Below, in pieces: positions 10,446 to 23,256 of a stretch of DNA of 64,000 nucleotides. The notes beneath the pieces are model-generated. The model had not been told where the DNA came from, did not search any database, and saw only the letters and a program-made list of their open reading frames with translations. The DNA is taken from contig NC_090261.1 in assembly GCF_037325665.1 (NCBI RefSeq), positions 20,826,515-20,890,514 of the forward strand. The letters run 5' to 3'. Source of the stretch: Littorina saxatilis (taxonomy: Eukaryota; Mollusca; Gastropoda; Littorinimorpha; Littorinidae). The translations under genes were made by a program, and so were the position numbers. Position 1 is the first letter of the stretch, and each line of letters opens with the position of its first letter.

Positions 10446-10813
10446 GAATATGCCTCCCAGGAGGGCAGCGTCAAGGCGGGTAGCCGAAGTGACCCGAGCC
10501 GCTGCAGGTCGGCCGAGGGCCAGCAACCAGACAGCCTCGCAGCGACAACCCGGTGGGTTTGAGTCAGCCACAGCAGGAGGGGAAGAAAGCGCCACTGCTT
10601 TGGCCGCGGTATTGGCTGAGCTACGCAGGCTGGGGGAGCGGCAAGAGACCTGCCAAGTGGCCATTGTCTCGCTCCAGAAAGACAACCAACGTCTGCAAGA
10701 AGCTGTTTCGGGTGATCGTGAGGCCATCGCCTCAACATCGGGATCGATGACAACCGGTACCAGCAATTCTACCCTGTCTGGCTCGGTTGCCAACCTGGTC
10801 AACACAATCACAG
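10446..10813 (+). CDS. Exon of an Ala/Arg-rich, coiled-coil protein of unknown function
   Basis: Acceptor TTTTTTATGCACAG|GAAT, ATG at 10450, donor CACAG|GTGAGG after 10813 (phase 1). The 121 residues begin MPPRRAASRRVAEVTRAAAG, continue with a low-complexity Gln/Gly/Ala part, and then a heptad-rich stretch (LAAVLAELRRLGERQETCQV). GC content is far above its neighbours. Such N-termini are common in capsid-less ORFs of mobile elements and in host coiled-coil proteins; I cannot choose. No continuation exon recognised. Copy 2 counterpart 29162-29529. Confidence 0.4.
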
Positions 10814-10899
10814 GTGAGGCGGCCGCCCAATTTTGTTCGTCGAGGATAAAGTTAAACGCAGGATCTGGGGCCCGGGGCGTCAATCCACAATGACAACTG

Positions 10900-11590
10900 A
10901 AAAGTTTCAAATGGAAGCGTGTCAATGTTAATTGTAATTCAATCTGACAATGATCTCTTTCCCGCGTTCATGCGGTTGCAAACAGACCAGAATTGGTTCT
11001 GTTCTGTTCACATAGTACTTTGAGTTCACTTACATGCAAGGGTGATGCACAGTATTCCTATGGAGAGAACTTCATCTTTAAGTGTACTTCGATTAACTGA
11101 AGATATTCAATTGTTTACTTCAATGTGGGAGGTGTGCAATGTGTAAATACACATCAACTCAGTCAGTAAGATTTATGTGCAGGTGTATGATGCAGAGCTG
11201 TCAGCCCCTATGAAGCTTCATGTGTAGCAATCTTGAATTTATAGAGTAGCAAATGGTGTTTATCTTTTAAGTATTGCATCATCTTATAATCCACTGCACC
11301 TACATGTTTATAAATATGTCAAGACACAAATGTTGCAATAACTGTGTTCAGACAAGAAAACAGCAGCAGGAACAAATGAACATTGTAGGGTGTCTGTATA
11401 ACGAAGTAGCATTTTCTGTTTTACAAGTAGCATGCTACATCGAAAGCGTAATAGTCTGCAGCTCTAATTGGGCCACTAATGCGGCATGGTGCTTTTGGAT
11501 TCCACAAGTTATTTTGCATGTTGTTTTTAAGGCAAATATGTCAGAAGCTCCTAAAGAACTTTAGTGGGTAAGCCTGTGACATTGTTGTCC
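10900..11590. other. Gene-free AT-rich stretch
   Basis: No repeat family or protein recognised. A 96-residue ORF at 11274-11564 has ordinary AT-rich composition and no motif. Copy 2 counterpart about 29616-30305. Confidence 0.4.
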
Positions 11591-11595
11591 ACATA

Positions 11596-11738
11596 GAGAA
11601 TACTATATGGTTTCCTATGAAATACCAGTTTTACACAAGTTGTGCTTTTAAATATTAAACTGCGAACAATATTTCAAAACACTAGTGTAAAACTGGTATC
11701 AAACAGGAAGCCATGTAGTATTCTGTTTATCCTACATA
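11596..11738. mobile_element. Left part of a ~516-bp fold-back element, cut by a later insertion
   Basis: Starts GAGAATACTATATGG and contains inverted arms around 'taccagttttacac'. It matches the left 150 bp of the full elements at 50990-51505 and 53567-54083. A CAGGG-type transposon is inserted after TACATA. In copy 2 the left part is 30311-30453 and the right part resumes at 32334-~32590. Confidence 0.7.
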
Positions 11739-12739
<1,001 letters not shown>

Positions 12740-13274
12740 CAATTCTGTTATACACATGTGTGTTCTGCTCAGGACATGTTTCATTGGCGACTTGGGCTTT
12801 GGGTTCAATTATTCAGAATTAAGTATTGGAAAATATTGGTGTGGTTTCAGTGTGACTATTCAACAAGAAAACACCAGCAACTCAGTTTCATTGGTATAAC
12901 CGATCCCTATAATTTTGTGCATTGGAGCGATGTTTTGTGGCTGTCTTTTTGTTATTCTGAATCTTACGAGCAGTGTTAAATGTGGCACATTAGATCGATT
13001 GCTCATTAGAATGTGCCATTCATGATTTTGCAAATTGAAAAGTACATGTATCTGCTTCTGACAGCTGTTGGTTTGCATGCTACATGTCATTGCATCTTGA
13101 CACACACTTTTTGGGTTTAAAAAGGTGAAGGGCAAGAAAACGGCCAAACATATCAGTGGTGTGAGAACCTATAACTTTCCTTGGGTTACTGCTTGATTGT
13201 TTACAGTACAGTAGTAGATTTGTTTTGAGGTTTTCACTTAATGCAGAAATATCACTATATATATCTGTTTGCAG

Positions 13275-15246
13275 GGTTTGAAGAGAATGAAGAGAACTCA
13301 TGTACACTTCGCAGCAGGAGAACCGGGCGAAACAGGTGTCATTAGTGGTGAGACCAATACCTGTTACAGACCTGGGAACCCATACGATTTCACGGTATTT
13401 TGTACGCATGATTGTCTAGAATACGATCAGTACTGTCAGTTGAAAAAAAAATATGACGAGAAAAATTCCTAGACAACTTTTCTTCACAAGCACATCCCGA
13501 AGCCGATTCAGTATTATGACACTTGATTGCAGTTTTTGTCAGTAAACAGTGAAAGAAGCATTTATTTTAAATGTATTGCTAACTAAATTAACGGTGCGAC
13601 GGACGCATGTGAAGCATGTTGGAAGCATGGATGTTTAAATGCTATGTAGAGTACACTCATTTTTTTGAAAATACATGTACACCAAGTTTGATTTAGAATA
13701 CTTAAGTGCAAAAAAAAGGGTTCTCAGGTCTGCGTTAGGAAGGCAAAAGAGGTACATGTAACTTTAAGAGCTGCGGCAATAGAAGCATATAAAACGGCTT
13801 AACTTTGCGAGGAAAATTAATTTTTGACACTGAAAAATTGGTGTTTCAGATGAACGACAAACGTCATCCAGTGGTATTCATTTACTCATAATTCCTACTG
13901 TATTGAAATTTATTGAAAAATCCAGTCATCTCCCTTTACCTTGTCAGTCCTAGCTGTTCCTGGCAATAACAATACATGAACTAAAATTAAAAAAATGTGT
14001 GCATGCATGCAGTTCAAGTGAACATTAAAAGATGGTTGTTTTGTTCCAGGTATGCGAGGAAGTTGTGACCTGATGATCTATCTAGATTTGGAAAAAGCTT
14101 TGGCAGGTTTGATACAGTCAATTTTTCACTCGGTGGTGGGACTGGGTTTTGTAAAAAAAAAAGTGGGTAGATGTTAAAGAAAGATCAATAGCACGGGTCC
14201 TAATTGCACAATTGATATACTGTCCTATATAGGACGGGGATACTGACTAAGACTAAACAGCACTGACAGGCCTGCATGCACACACACTGGCACACATACA
14301 CACACACGCATGCATTCACACACACACACATGCACATCACACACACACACATTTGAGAACATCAGTAATAGTACAGCTAGCACAGGCTGAGAAAATTGAT
14401 ACCATATAAGACTCTCAGGTTCCTTGCAAGGCTTTTCCCAAAATAGTTGCAGTAAGTCAAAGTTTTGGAGTTGCCCTAATCATTGAAATTACAGTACTCT
14501 TCCGTTTACATATTGGTGAAGGGCTTCTGAGACTTGTATTTTTTTCTGGAGCTGGAAGTTCAAGTCTTTATTTAGCCTGAGCTTTGTCAGAAAGGCACCT
14601 GAAACATACAGTAGTTTTAATTCAGTGTTTTTAATATTTGTCCAGATGGTTTGAAGTTTTTCCGTTCAGCCAACAACGTGATACTGACCGAGGGAAACCA
14701 GGATGGGGCTGTGCCGCCAGACTTCTTTATGAAGGTTATCAACAGAAAAACAGGTGAGAAATTGAATATTCACATGAAAGCATCAACTTGACACCTTTAA
14801 TCATCACTTTGGTTGGGAAGAGTTTATAAAACAACTACAGTATAAGTTCTGTGTTGAAATTTAAATGCTCATGCAATAGAAGTAGTATATAAATATATCC
14901 CCAACAGGCTTCAATATTTTAGATTTTGCTGAATTGGTTGTTTAACACTGCTGGTCAGCTGGAAAACACAAAGGGTTTACCTGTACAAAACATTTTTTGT
15001 GATTCAGTGACTCCAATATGCTCACATTTGTTTATAACTGTTTGTGAGACTTGCATAATTTTTTTCCCAGGCAAAGAAATCAGCATAGACAGGGAGCTAG
15101 GCAGCCTGGGAGGTCCTACAGATGGTACAGATCTTCCATTACCTGAGTCTGGAGCATCATCTGTGTCTGTCACAGCAGACGACCTGGCAGATGAAATGGA
15201 CAGCAAGAGAAAACAGCGGAGAAAAAAGAAAAATCCCCAAAATTAA
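13275..15246 (+). CDS. TRPT1: tRNA 2'-phosphotransferase, last four exons (5' half missing)
   Basis: Exons 13275-13347, 14050-14106, 14646-14753 and 15071-15246 (stop 15244-15246), all with GT..AG ends and matching phase 1 joints. They read GLKRMKRTHVHFAAGEPGET, then GMRGSCDLMIYLDLEKALA, then DGLKFFRSANNVILTEGN, the signature C-terminal half of KptA/TRPT1. This enzyme removes the 2'-phosphate left at the tRNA splice junction, transferring it to NAD+. The tail is Lys/Arg-rich (KRKQRRKKKN). Poly(A) signal AATAAA at 15298. The N-terminal half should lie 5' of 13275, but 12740-13274 has no such exon and before 12740 is the duplication junction. The gene here is therefore a 3' fragment if the assembly is right. 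Confidence 0.9.
13360..13600 (+). mobile_element. DNA-transposon remnant in TRPT1 intron
   Basis: Contains 'gacctgggaacccatacgat' and 'ccgaagccgattcagtatta', matching 39740-39890 and 40501-40590, where the same repeat is interrupted by another element. It starts within about 20 bp of the exon 13275-13347 donor. Confidence 0.6.
14107..14645. other. TRPT1 intron with CA-rich tract
   Basis: Holds a CA-rich stretch at about 14275-14352 and otherwise ordinary AT-rich intron. The other TRPT1 introns show nothing more. Confidence 0.5.
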
Positions 15247-15323
15247 TTTTAAATAAGCTTCACTTGAGGCATGTTCAACTGTGATATTTCTTACGTCAAT
15301 AAAATTAAAAATTAAAGCCTCCT

Positions 15324-15357
15324 TACTGTCTTGGCTATCCAGACCCAACTTCTCTTT
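15324..15357 (-). pseudogene. 34-bp fragment of the RCC1-gene last exon
   Basis: Matches 54-87 and 18777-18810 with a single mismatch, in the same orientation. It encodes the KEKLGLDSQDS blade segment. It sits about 20 bp past the TRPT1 poly(A) signal and 3.4 kb from the real exon. Flanking sequence does not match the exon. Confidence 0.8.
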
Positions 15358-15439
15358 CACTCCTCTGGCTTAAATTGACTTTATTATCATGCAGCCTTTA
15401 TTTATCTCTTTTTTTTCTCTCTCCTTTTGTATTAAAGAT

Positions 15440-15986
15440 CAATCAATCAATCAATCAATATGAGGCTTATATCGCGCGTATTCCGTGGGTACAGTTCTAA
15501 GCGCAGGGATTTATTATTTCATTTTTTTATTTTTATTTTATGCAATTTATATCGCACACATAATTATTCAAAGCGCAGGGATTTATTTTTGCCGTGTGAG
15601 ATGGATTTTTTTTTTTTTTTTTTTTTTTGACACAATACATCACGCATTCACATCGGCCAGCAGATCGCAGCCATTTCGGCGCATATCCTACTTTTCACGG
15701 CCTATTATTCCAAGTCACACGGGTATTTTGGGTGGACATTTTTATCTATGCCTATACAATTTTGCCAGGAAAGACCCCTTTTGTCAATCGTGGGATCTTT
15801 AACGTGCACACCCCAATGTAGTGTACACGAAGGGACCTCGGTTTTTCGTCTAATCCGAAAGACTAGCACTTGAACAAACCACCTAGGTTAGGAAGGGGGG
15901 AGAAAATTGCTAACGCCCTGACCCAGGGTCGAACTCGCAACGACCTCTCGCTTCCGAGCGCAAGTGCGTTACCACTCGGGCACCCA
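15440..15986 (-). repeat. tRNA-headed SINE, full length, minus strand
   Basis: The right side is a tRNA-like head on the minus strand with a B-box (GAGTTCGACCCTGG when read in reverse) and an A-box-like TGCCCGAGTGGTAACGC. The body contains the strongly conserved 'cgtgggatctttaacgtgca' block. The tail is (TCAA)n next to 'tatgaggcttatatcgcgcg'. Internal poly-T expansions lengthen it. The same family is at 56477-56882 and 60905-61347. Confidence 0.8.
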
Positions 15987-15989
15987 GTG

Positions 15990-16600
15990 AGCGAGTCTCT
16001 CTCTCTGCACAGGCTAACACACACACACACACATCATATAGTTACTGTATATTTAAAACACTCCAATCAAGTCACATTTTGTTTCATATCCAAATTCTAT
16101 TTGATTCACTGTATTAACTACCGACTCTTCTTAGGATGTGTTAAGCAATAATGTGCGTCATTGTAAACTCCGTGCATCTACACAGACTTTGAATAAAGTA
16201 AGTTCACACACACACATACACACACGTTATGCATTTTACACACTCTCATAACACGGGTAAAAGCTTGAATGATGAACAGCATTGAAGATGTAACAATTTT
16301 ATTTTGAGTTTCAACCTGTAAGTCACCATTTAATAAAGAATAAAATGATCACAGTGGACCCCCATTTTAGGACTCCCCCCCCCCCCCCCCATGAAAGACA
16401 TGCTTTTTCAGATTTTCTGTACATAACATCTTAAAATTTACCCCCATTTTAAACTCTCCTTTTTAAGACCTGATTTTCTGAGATTTTTGGAAGTCTTAAA
16501 AAGGGGGTTCAACTGTACATTGTTTTCACTTACCATAACTACTGTCCTCATGATTGACAATTATACCAGCCCAAAAACATCATTATTTTTCCCTATCAGC
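15990..16600. other. Gene-free stretch with CA and poly-C tracts
   Basis: AT-rich DNA with short CA arrays (16018, 16205) and a poly-C run (about 16375-16391). No gene recognised. Confidence 0.5.
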
Positions 16601-16839
16601 AAAATCAGGGGTGGGACTTTTCCGCGAATCCGCGGAAATGACACAACTTACGAATTCCGCTGGAGTAATCTATTTTTCCGCGTCCCGTTTCATCACAGTA
16701 TCTATAACTTGTTGACTGAATGATATGGAGAGAAGGGAAGATGGATGAGAACACTGGAGGCTTGAGAGTTAAATTGTGCTGACTGAAAACTCCTGATAAC
16801 TAATAATCATGTTGAGCTTCACGTCACTTGGATCATACT

Positions 16840-17533
16840 TTCTTTCTTTCTTTATTTGGTGTTTAACGTCGTTTTCAACCACGAAGTTATATCGCGACGG
16901 GGAAAGGGGGAGATGGGTCATAGAGCCACTTGTCAATTGTTTCTTGTTCACAAAAGCACTAATCAAAAATTTGCTCCAGGGGCTTGCAACATAGTACAAT
17001 GTATTACCTTACTGGGAGAATGCAGGTTTCCATTACAAAGGACTTAACATTTCTTACATACTGCTTGACTAAAATCTTTACAAAAATTGACTATATTCTA
17101 TACAAGAAACACTTAACAAGGGTAAAAGGAGAAACAGAATCCGTTAGTCGCCTCTTACCAGGCATGAAAACTGAAAAAAAAAAAAATACTGAAAAAAAAA
17201 TTCGAAGCCGCGTAGTGCCAAGTTTCGCAGGCGCGAAGCGCCAAGACTTCTAGGGGGGTTCGGGGGCATGCCCCCCCGGAAATTTGTTTTTTAAAGGGTG
17301 CAATTTGGTGCAATCTGGGGCTATCTGAGCCTTAAAATTGGATTCAAACATGGCCCCAAAACTATTTTACTATAACTATCACTAGGAAAAAAAAAAAAAA
17401 GAAAAATACGGAAAATAAAAAAAAAACCGGTTTATTTCTTCAAAAATACGGAAAATACGGAGAATTTTCATGCCTGTCTTCCGACATGCTGGGGAGCATC
17501 GGGTAAAATTCTTCCCCCTAACCCGCGGGGGGT
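16840..17533 (-). repeat. SINE with CTTT-type tail, minus strand, split by an insertion
   Basis: Target duplication TTGGATCATACT at 16828-16839 and 17534-17545. The tail (TTTCTTTCTTTATTTGGTG) is at the left; the body includes 'ttcaaccacgaagttatatc'; the head region (cccgcggg...) is at the right. Same family at 43183-43549 (plus) and truncated at 42884-43042. The split by a 318-bp element is bridged by comparison with the 43 kb copy. Confidence 0.8.
17159..17476. mobile_element. CAGGCATGAAAA element inside the SINE
   Basis: Ends CAGGCATGAAAA / TTTTCATGCCTG, flanked by TCTTAC and TCTTCC. The inside carries the mollusc-type hairpin 'ggcgcgaagcgcc' and 'gggggttcgggggcatgccc'. Innermost of a three-level nest. 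Confidence 0.7.
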
Positions 17534-17960
17534 TTGGATCATACTATTGCCAGTATTGGACTATGGATACATGGTTCATTCCGTAACTATGCATCATTAC
17601 AATGTTACCATTGTTGTGTGAAAGTGTTTTTTATGTCTGGTTGGGAAACAATTTTATGGGGTGGTGGGGGGGGGGGGGGGTGGGGTGGGAGTGGGGTGAG
17701 TGAGGAGAATGTCTTTTTTACCTGATCCAAACGAGTTGAATTTTAGTCTCAGATTGCACAGATTTTAATTAGAAAAAATCGAGGGAGCATGCCCCCGAAC
17801 CCCCCAGGAAAAAAGGGATTTCCTCTTTTTTCATCACAAGAGAGTCCCACCCCTGAAAATACAGAGATAGGAGAAATAGACTGAGCTAGGACTCCTCATT
17901 ATCCACGTTTGCTGGTCATCAACTTCTAATCTCAGAATTGCAAGTATCCCGTCGCATAGT

Positions 17961-18476
17961 CAACAACATTAAACAATTAAGGCTGCCACAGAAATATCAG
18001 TATAAAAATGAATATTCACTCATTGCTCTATAACATAATTTATATATCCTTGTAAGAACATCAGGATGTTCTTCAGAAGTTATAGAAACATACTGTCAAT
18101 AGTTTATTTAGCCTATGTTCAAATTGCACATAACATACAAGTTTGAATGCATATAAACAGAACAAGCTGACGGAATGTGTGAAAACTTACACAGCAGTAC
18201 ATTTGTACATTTTCAGTGCTAGACAACAACATTTAAAAAAGATTACCACAGAAATATCAGTGTCAAAATGTGTATTCACTTATTGCCCAACAACATAATT
18301 ATCGTTGTAACAAAATCAGAATGTTCTTTAGAAATTACGGTAACATACTGTCAACAGTTTACCCTGGTTCAAATTGCACATACCACACAAAATTGAATGT
18401 ATATAATTTATTAACAGAACAAGCTGAAGGAATGTGCGAAAACCTATACCGCACATTTTCAGTGCTACGGCAACAC
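17961..18476 (-). repeat. 263-bp tandem duplication in the RCC1-gene 3' UTR
   Basis: Units 17961-18223 and 18224-18476 share 'ccacagaaatatcagt', 'acatactgtcaa', 'caaattgcacata' and 'acagaacaagctga' blocks in order; similarity is roughly 80% by eye. It lies directly 3' of the RCC1 stop at 18508. Confidence 0.75.
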
Positions 18477-18507
18477 AAATATCTATGTTGATTCAGTGCT
18501 CTGTTTT

Positions 18508-21500
18508 TCATCCAACAATAGCTGCCGAGTGGTAATAGGTACAGCTCACCATCGCAAACTTTGATTTGAACGCCTCGACCTTCTTGGGCACATCACTGCG
18601 GAAAAGATATCTATGACCTTGACCTTCAGGGTGCCCGCATCGACCGTCACTACCACAGCCCCAGGTGAAAACACTCCCTTCCGCAGTGGAGGCCGTGCTG
18701 TGGATTCCTCCAGCGCAAACGACAGTGACTTGCTCGTTGTTGAAGTGAGACGGAGAGATGAGTGATGGGGTGTAGCTACTGTCTTGGCTATCCAGACCCA
18801 ACTTCCCTTTGTAGCCGTCGCCCCAAGAATAGACCTTGCCGTCAGTCGGCAAAGCTAGCGTGTGACCGTGGTGTTCGCCCACGCTACAGCTTACGCTCGC
18901 AATCTGAGTATTCTCTGAAAAAGAGACCAGCTTAGGAGTGAGCGCATCAGAGAGGCTGTTCTTCCCTAGTCCTAAAGCTCCATCACTCCCTTTACCGCAA
19001 GTAAACACTTTTCCATCTTCGGTGACGAACGCTGAGTGGAAAAAGCCTGCTGATGCTGCTACAATTTTCTCATCCTTCAAGGCTGCTTCGACTTTCGGTG
19101 AAGGGATGTCATCTGTGGACCCATGACCTAGCACTCCATGATGCCCGCTGCCCCATGAAAGTACTCTCCCTTCATCAGTCCAAGCGAGAGTGAAATTATT
19201 TCCACACGCAACACCGACCACCTTGTGTTCTTCAGGTGAGATAACGAGAGAGGGTGGCGTCAGTACGCTGCTGCTCTGCTGACCGCTTTTCGTACCACAG
19301 CCTTTGCGGTGACCCCACACAAGCAGACCGTAGGAGGTGGTGACAGCTGCCGCGTGCCATACACCGCACGAGATCTGGAAAGTGAATGTACAGGCACTGT
19401 TCATGGTGTCCATTTAAATAAATGAAATGATTGTAATTCTGTTCAGTTTTTTTAAATAATGACCATGGTGGGCTTGGTCCCAAAAGATCACATCAACTGA
19501 TCAGGTATGACGCTTCATTGACAACATCAAATGAGATTTTTAAATGAGTTTTCAAGCAACAGAACCTTTTAAGTTATTGGTTCACCAAAAATACTTTGTA
19601 AACTAAATTAAGTTCTAAAAAAAAACTAAAAAAACTTGCAGCCCATACTTTTTCTTTCTTGCTCAGGTACAAATCACTCATTCAACTTATTTCAAGCAAC
19701 ACTAATGCTTTGATTACTGAGAATTTTTTTTTCCACAGGACATGTAATAATGAACCTTATTTTGACAAAACATAGCATAAAATAGACAAATACACATACC
19801 TGTGTTACTTTTTCTGGAAGATTCACTGGAACAAAGGTGACATGATCTTCCTCATTTCCGGTGCCAAGACGCCCATACTTGCCACATCCAGTGGCAAACA
19901 CATCTCCGTCTTGCATAATTACTGCTGTGAATAGAGCACCACATGACACCTGTTTCAAGGTACTTGAAGCTTTATTGCGCAGCTTGATGAATTGGGGGGT
20001 GTGTTCTGTCTGCTCTTTGCCTGTGGATGAAATACATAAACTATGAGTTAGGTGATCGGACTGGTGTGAAGAGACAAACAAATTTCAAACGTATTCACAC
20101 ACACACACATGTGCATGCAAACTAACACAAATGCATGTACGAGCAAACAAACCATCCGCATACATACATGCACAATCTAACACACTCACATATCAAACAT
20201 ATACATACCACTCATACACACACACTAGACTTACACAATGACATCTGCAACAGAGAGCTTAAACTCAAAACCCTACCCATACACTAGAACTTGTTGCTAT
20301 GCCAACTCCTAATTTTTGTCAAGTAAGTGTATCGCTCAATATGACTTACTCAGACCTGTTTACCCTTACGATTTTGGCGTAATTTATTACGATTTTCTGC
20401 AAAAAATACGCCATTCTGCTATCCGTGTCAAGACTACGATTTTCATTTTTTTTTTTTTTTATCAATTCACATGTTTGGCATTGTTTTTTTCAATGGCAAA
20501 ATGGGGTGAAAAAGCACAGGACTGACCAGAGATCATGTCTGTCTGATGAGACGCTGGAGAGCCTTATTCTAGTGGTGAAGTCTAGCCCTCACTCATTCGG
20601 CAAGCGCAAGTACAGTAGAGAAGCGCTTGACACACTGAAAAAGGCCTACTACGAGCAAAAGAAAAAGAATCAGTGATGCATGTGCTTTTGATGTGATCTT
20701 CTTTGAAATTATGATGACTACAAAAACTGACTGATGTGTTTTGTTTGTAATTTGATGGATATGTTCTGCGCGAACTTAGAATCCGGTTTCATTCTAGAAT
20801 GGACCGGGTCCAGGTTGGAATTCTAACCCTGCGCAAGTACAGGGGTGCCATTCTAGAATGAAACCCTTGAATAAAGGGGGCCGTAATGTTTGTAGGTAAG
20901 ACAGAGTTGTCTTCTCTTGAATTATCTCCACCTGCACCTTCCCTTTGATAAAATGGGGCTGATTTGTCTACCCCTGAAAAAATCCTTTGGCGATCTTGCG
21001 ATGTCATGTCATGTCAAGAAAGTTGACACTCCTGAGTACGCAATAAACAAAGGCAGACCATAGCAAGGGGGACTACCAGGGCGGTATTGTTTGCAGGGCA
21101 GTTGTTTTTGTGATGAGAGCCGGTTGCGGCCGCTTGCAATGTCAGCGCTGTCTCCCTCTCGGAAATGTCCGGTTTTTTGACAATTTTTTTGACAGACAGA
21201 CAGACTGACAGACGGTCAGACCGACTCAGTAACCGACAGACAGACCAACAGAAGGACAGAGTGAGTTATAGAGCTGTTGTCACAGGTTTAAAAAGAAGTT
21301 GACATTATATCTTCAGAAGACCAACTTCATGTACATGAATAAGACGGATTAAAAGTTACAAGCGAGATCGGCAAAACACTGTCAGTCCGTCCGGAAATTT
21401 CCGTTCGTAGCGATCAGTGCTGAGTGTCTCTCAAAATCGTAATCACTTTCAGAACATCACAATCCCAATTCACGATGTCTTTGAGTAAAGTGTAAAAAAC

Positions 21501-22654
21501 CCGAGAAAAAAACCCCAACCAAACACACAAAAAACAAAAACAAACAGAAAATCCACATTTTTGGCTTTGGCTGTGTGATAGTCTAACTGAAATGACTATT
21601 CCAACTTGGACCCAAATTCCAACCTTGCGCACGGCCGATTCTAGAATGGACCAGCAACAAGGGTTTCATTCTAGAATGGCACCCCTGTACTTGCGCAGGG
21701 TTAGAATTCCAACCTGGACCCGGTCCATTCTAGAATGAAACCGGATTCTAAGTTCGCGCAGAACAGATATATGTGCATGATTGCGTTTCGCAGACACAGT
21801 TGTCATGTGCCGCGGCGTTGTAATTGGCGACGAATGCTGGATGATTACTATTTTTGTGCCAGGGTTACTATTTTTGGGGCTGAGCATTACTCCAAAACAC
21901 TTATGGGGGTAAACAGGTCTGCTTACTTCTTTCAGGTCTTTCTATTTTCTGTTCTGATGCAGTGTGTATTGACTAGAAAAACTACAATGCATCTAAGTAG
22001 CCTACCAGTGTATATATTATTTTAGTGGGGTGTTCAAAATCAACCTGTTAAACTCACACATGATTCATAAAATAAACTTGTGTACTAATTATTTTGACAT
22101 TTAAGTAATACAAATTAACCTTCACCATGCTTCGTGGGTTGTGGACGACCCAGAGCCTCACAAAATCGTCTTTATCTCTGAAACTATTTGAAGTTTTTAA
22201 TTGAGACTTTATATAATCTCCAATCACCATACGACCTTCCCATCGCCCAACTTTTGAAAGATCATCTTTGTAAACAAACAAATAAAGGATGACGTAATTT
22301 GAACTTCACAGTCCGGATGATGTGGGTCGTGGGCGACCCATATGGAGTTACGTAAGGAATTTTCGTTGTTTATCCTTATTCGGATGGCATGGGTTGTGTA
22401 CGACCCGTACTTTGTAAAGAGGCGGCAAAACGTTTATCCCTAATCGGATGGTGTGGGTCGTGTACGACCCATACTTTTTACGTTGAATCCTTCTTTGGAA
22501 AGTATGGGTCGTACACGACCCACATCATCCAGGCTGTGTAGTCCGAAGGTGATCTGGTGAAGGTTAAAAGGACAATATCATCTCCGTTACCTGTCCCCAG
22601 CTGTCCAGACTTCCCCAGGCCCCAGGTAAACAGTTGTGGCTTGACGGCTGTCAT
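18508..22654 (-). CDS. RCC1-repeat beta-propeller protein, copy 2 (complete)
   Basis: Coding exons on the minus strand: 22654-22591 (64 bp), 20020-19800 (221 bp), 19374-18508 (867 bp, with stop). Together they give 383 residues. RCC1 blade motifs are visible in order: LFTWGLGKSGQLGTG, VFATGCGKYGRLGTG, LLVWGHRKGCGTKSG, VLSWGSGHHGVLGHG, VFTCGKGSDGALGLG, VYSWGDGYKGKLGLD, VFTWGCGSDGRCGHP. That makes seven blades, one full propeller and nothing else, with no signal peptide, membrane segment or extra domain. The family includes RCC1 (Ran exchange factor), RPGR and UVR8-like proteins; I cannot assign an ortholog. The intron 1 donor here reads GTAACGG rather than GTAAGGG as in copy 1, a weaker site. 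The 3' UTR contains a 263-bp tandem duplication. Confidence 0.93.
20312..20682 (+). mobile_element. DNA-transposon remnant, copy 2 counterpart of 1590-1960
   Basis: Same sequence with a few substitutions and a changed poly-T tract; the short tail ORF ends at 20676 in this copy. Confidence 0.45.
20762..21765. mobile_element. Copy 2 counterpart of the 1-kb TIR element
   Basis: Same element, same ends and same GATA flanks as 2038-3040, so it was present before the large duplication. Confidence 0.75.
22119..22563. mobile_element. piggyBac-like MITE, copy 2 counterpart
   Basis: TTAA at 22115-22118 and 22564-22567. More divergent from its partner than the surrounding duplication (several substitutions and small indels within 450 bp), including changes inside the palindromes. 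Confidence 0.65.
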
Positions 22655-23256
22655 TTCTGTCTGTCATTCAAACCTGATAACATTAAAAAAAAAATCGTGT
22701 TGGCTCACAATAAGTTTAGAATGGCCAAAAAGCTAAACACACACACGAATGTATCAGTCTGATGTTAATACACACACACACAGTCACACACACACACGTC
22801 AATTACATAATACATGTTGAAGATCAGAAATCCAATTAGTTCACTCACAATAACAATGGATATATTTCGGGATGCGCGTTCCTGCTCCGAACAGACTTCT
22901 AGTGTCTGGCAACTTATAGCTGCTTAATGTATGCATGTATAGACTGATACTTCTGCCCAAAAGGTGCATGTGAATCAGGTAACAAAAATAACCATTCGTC
23001 AACATGTGCGCGTTGTTGGTGACGAAGCAAGGGAGACCACCTTCAAAACCCCAGGTCGTCTATTCGTACAAAACTACTAAAATAAGACTTTGAGTGTACG
23101 GTCTAGTTTCCGAGACGCACATTGTATATTATGATATATTGCATTGCAGACGAAGGCCATCATAACTCCCATATTTTTTTTATTTCTATGACTTAAAACT
23201 TGGGTCAGATAATGCTGTGAAGATACTACATGTATAAACATACTTTAGTTGGAGCA

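Larger units (their letters stand above)
16606..17855. mobile_element. CAGGGGTGGGACT hAT-like element with nested SINE
   Basis: Ends CAGGGGTGGGACT / AGTCCCACCCCTG, flanked by AAAAT at 16601-16605 and 17856-17860. More than half of it is a SINE (16840-17533) that itself contains another CAGG element (17159-17476). The parent interior has 'ccgcgaatccgcgg' and a poly-G tract, but no transposase. Confidence 0.75.
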
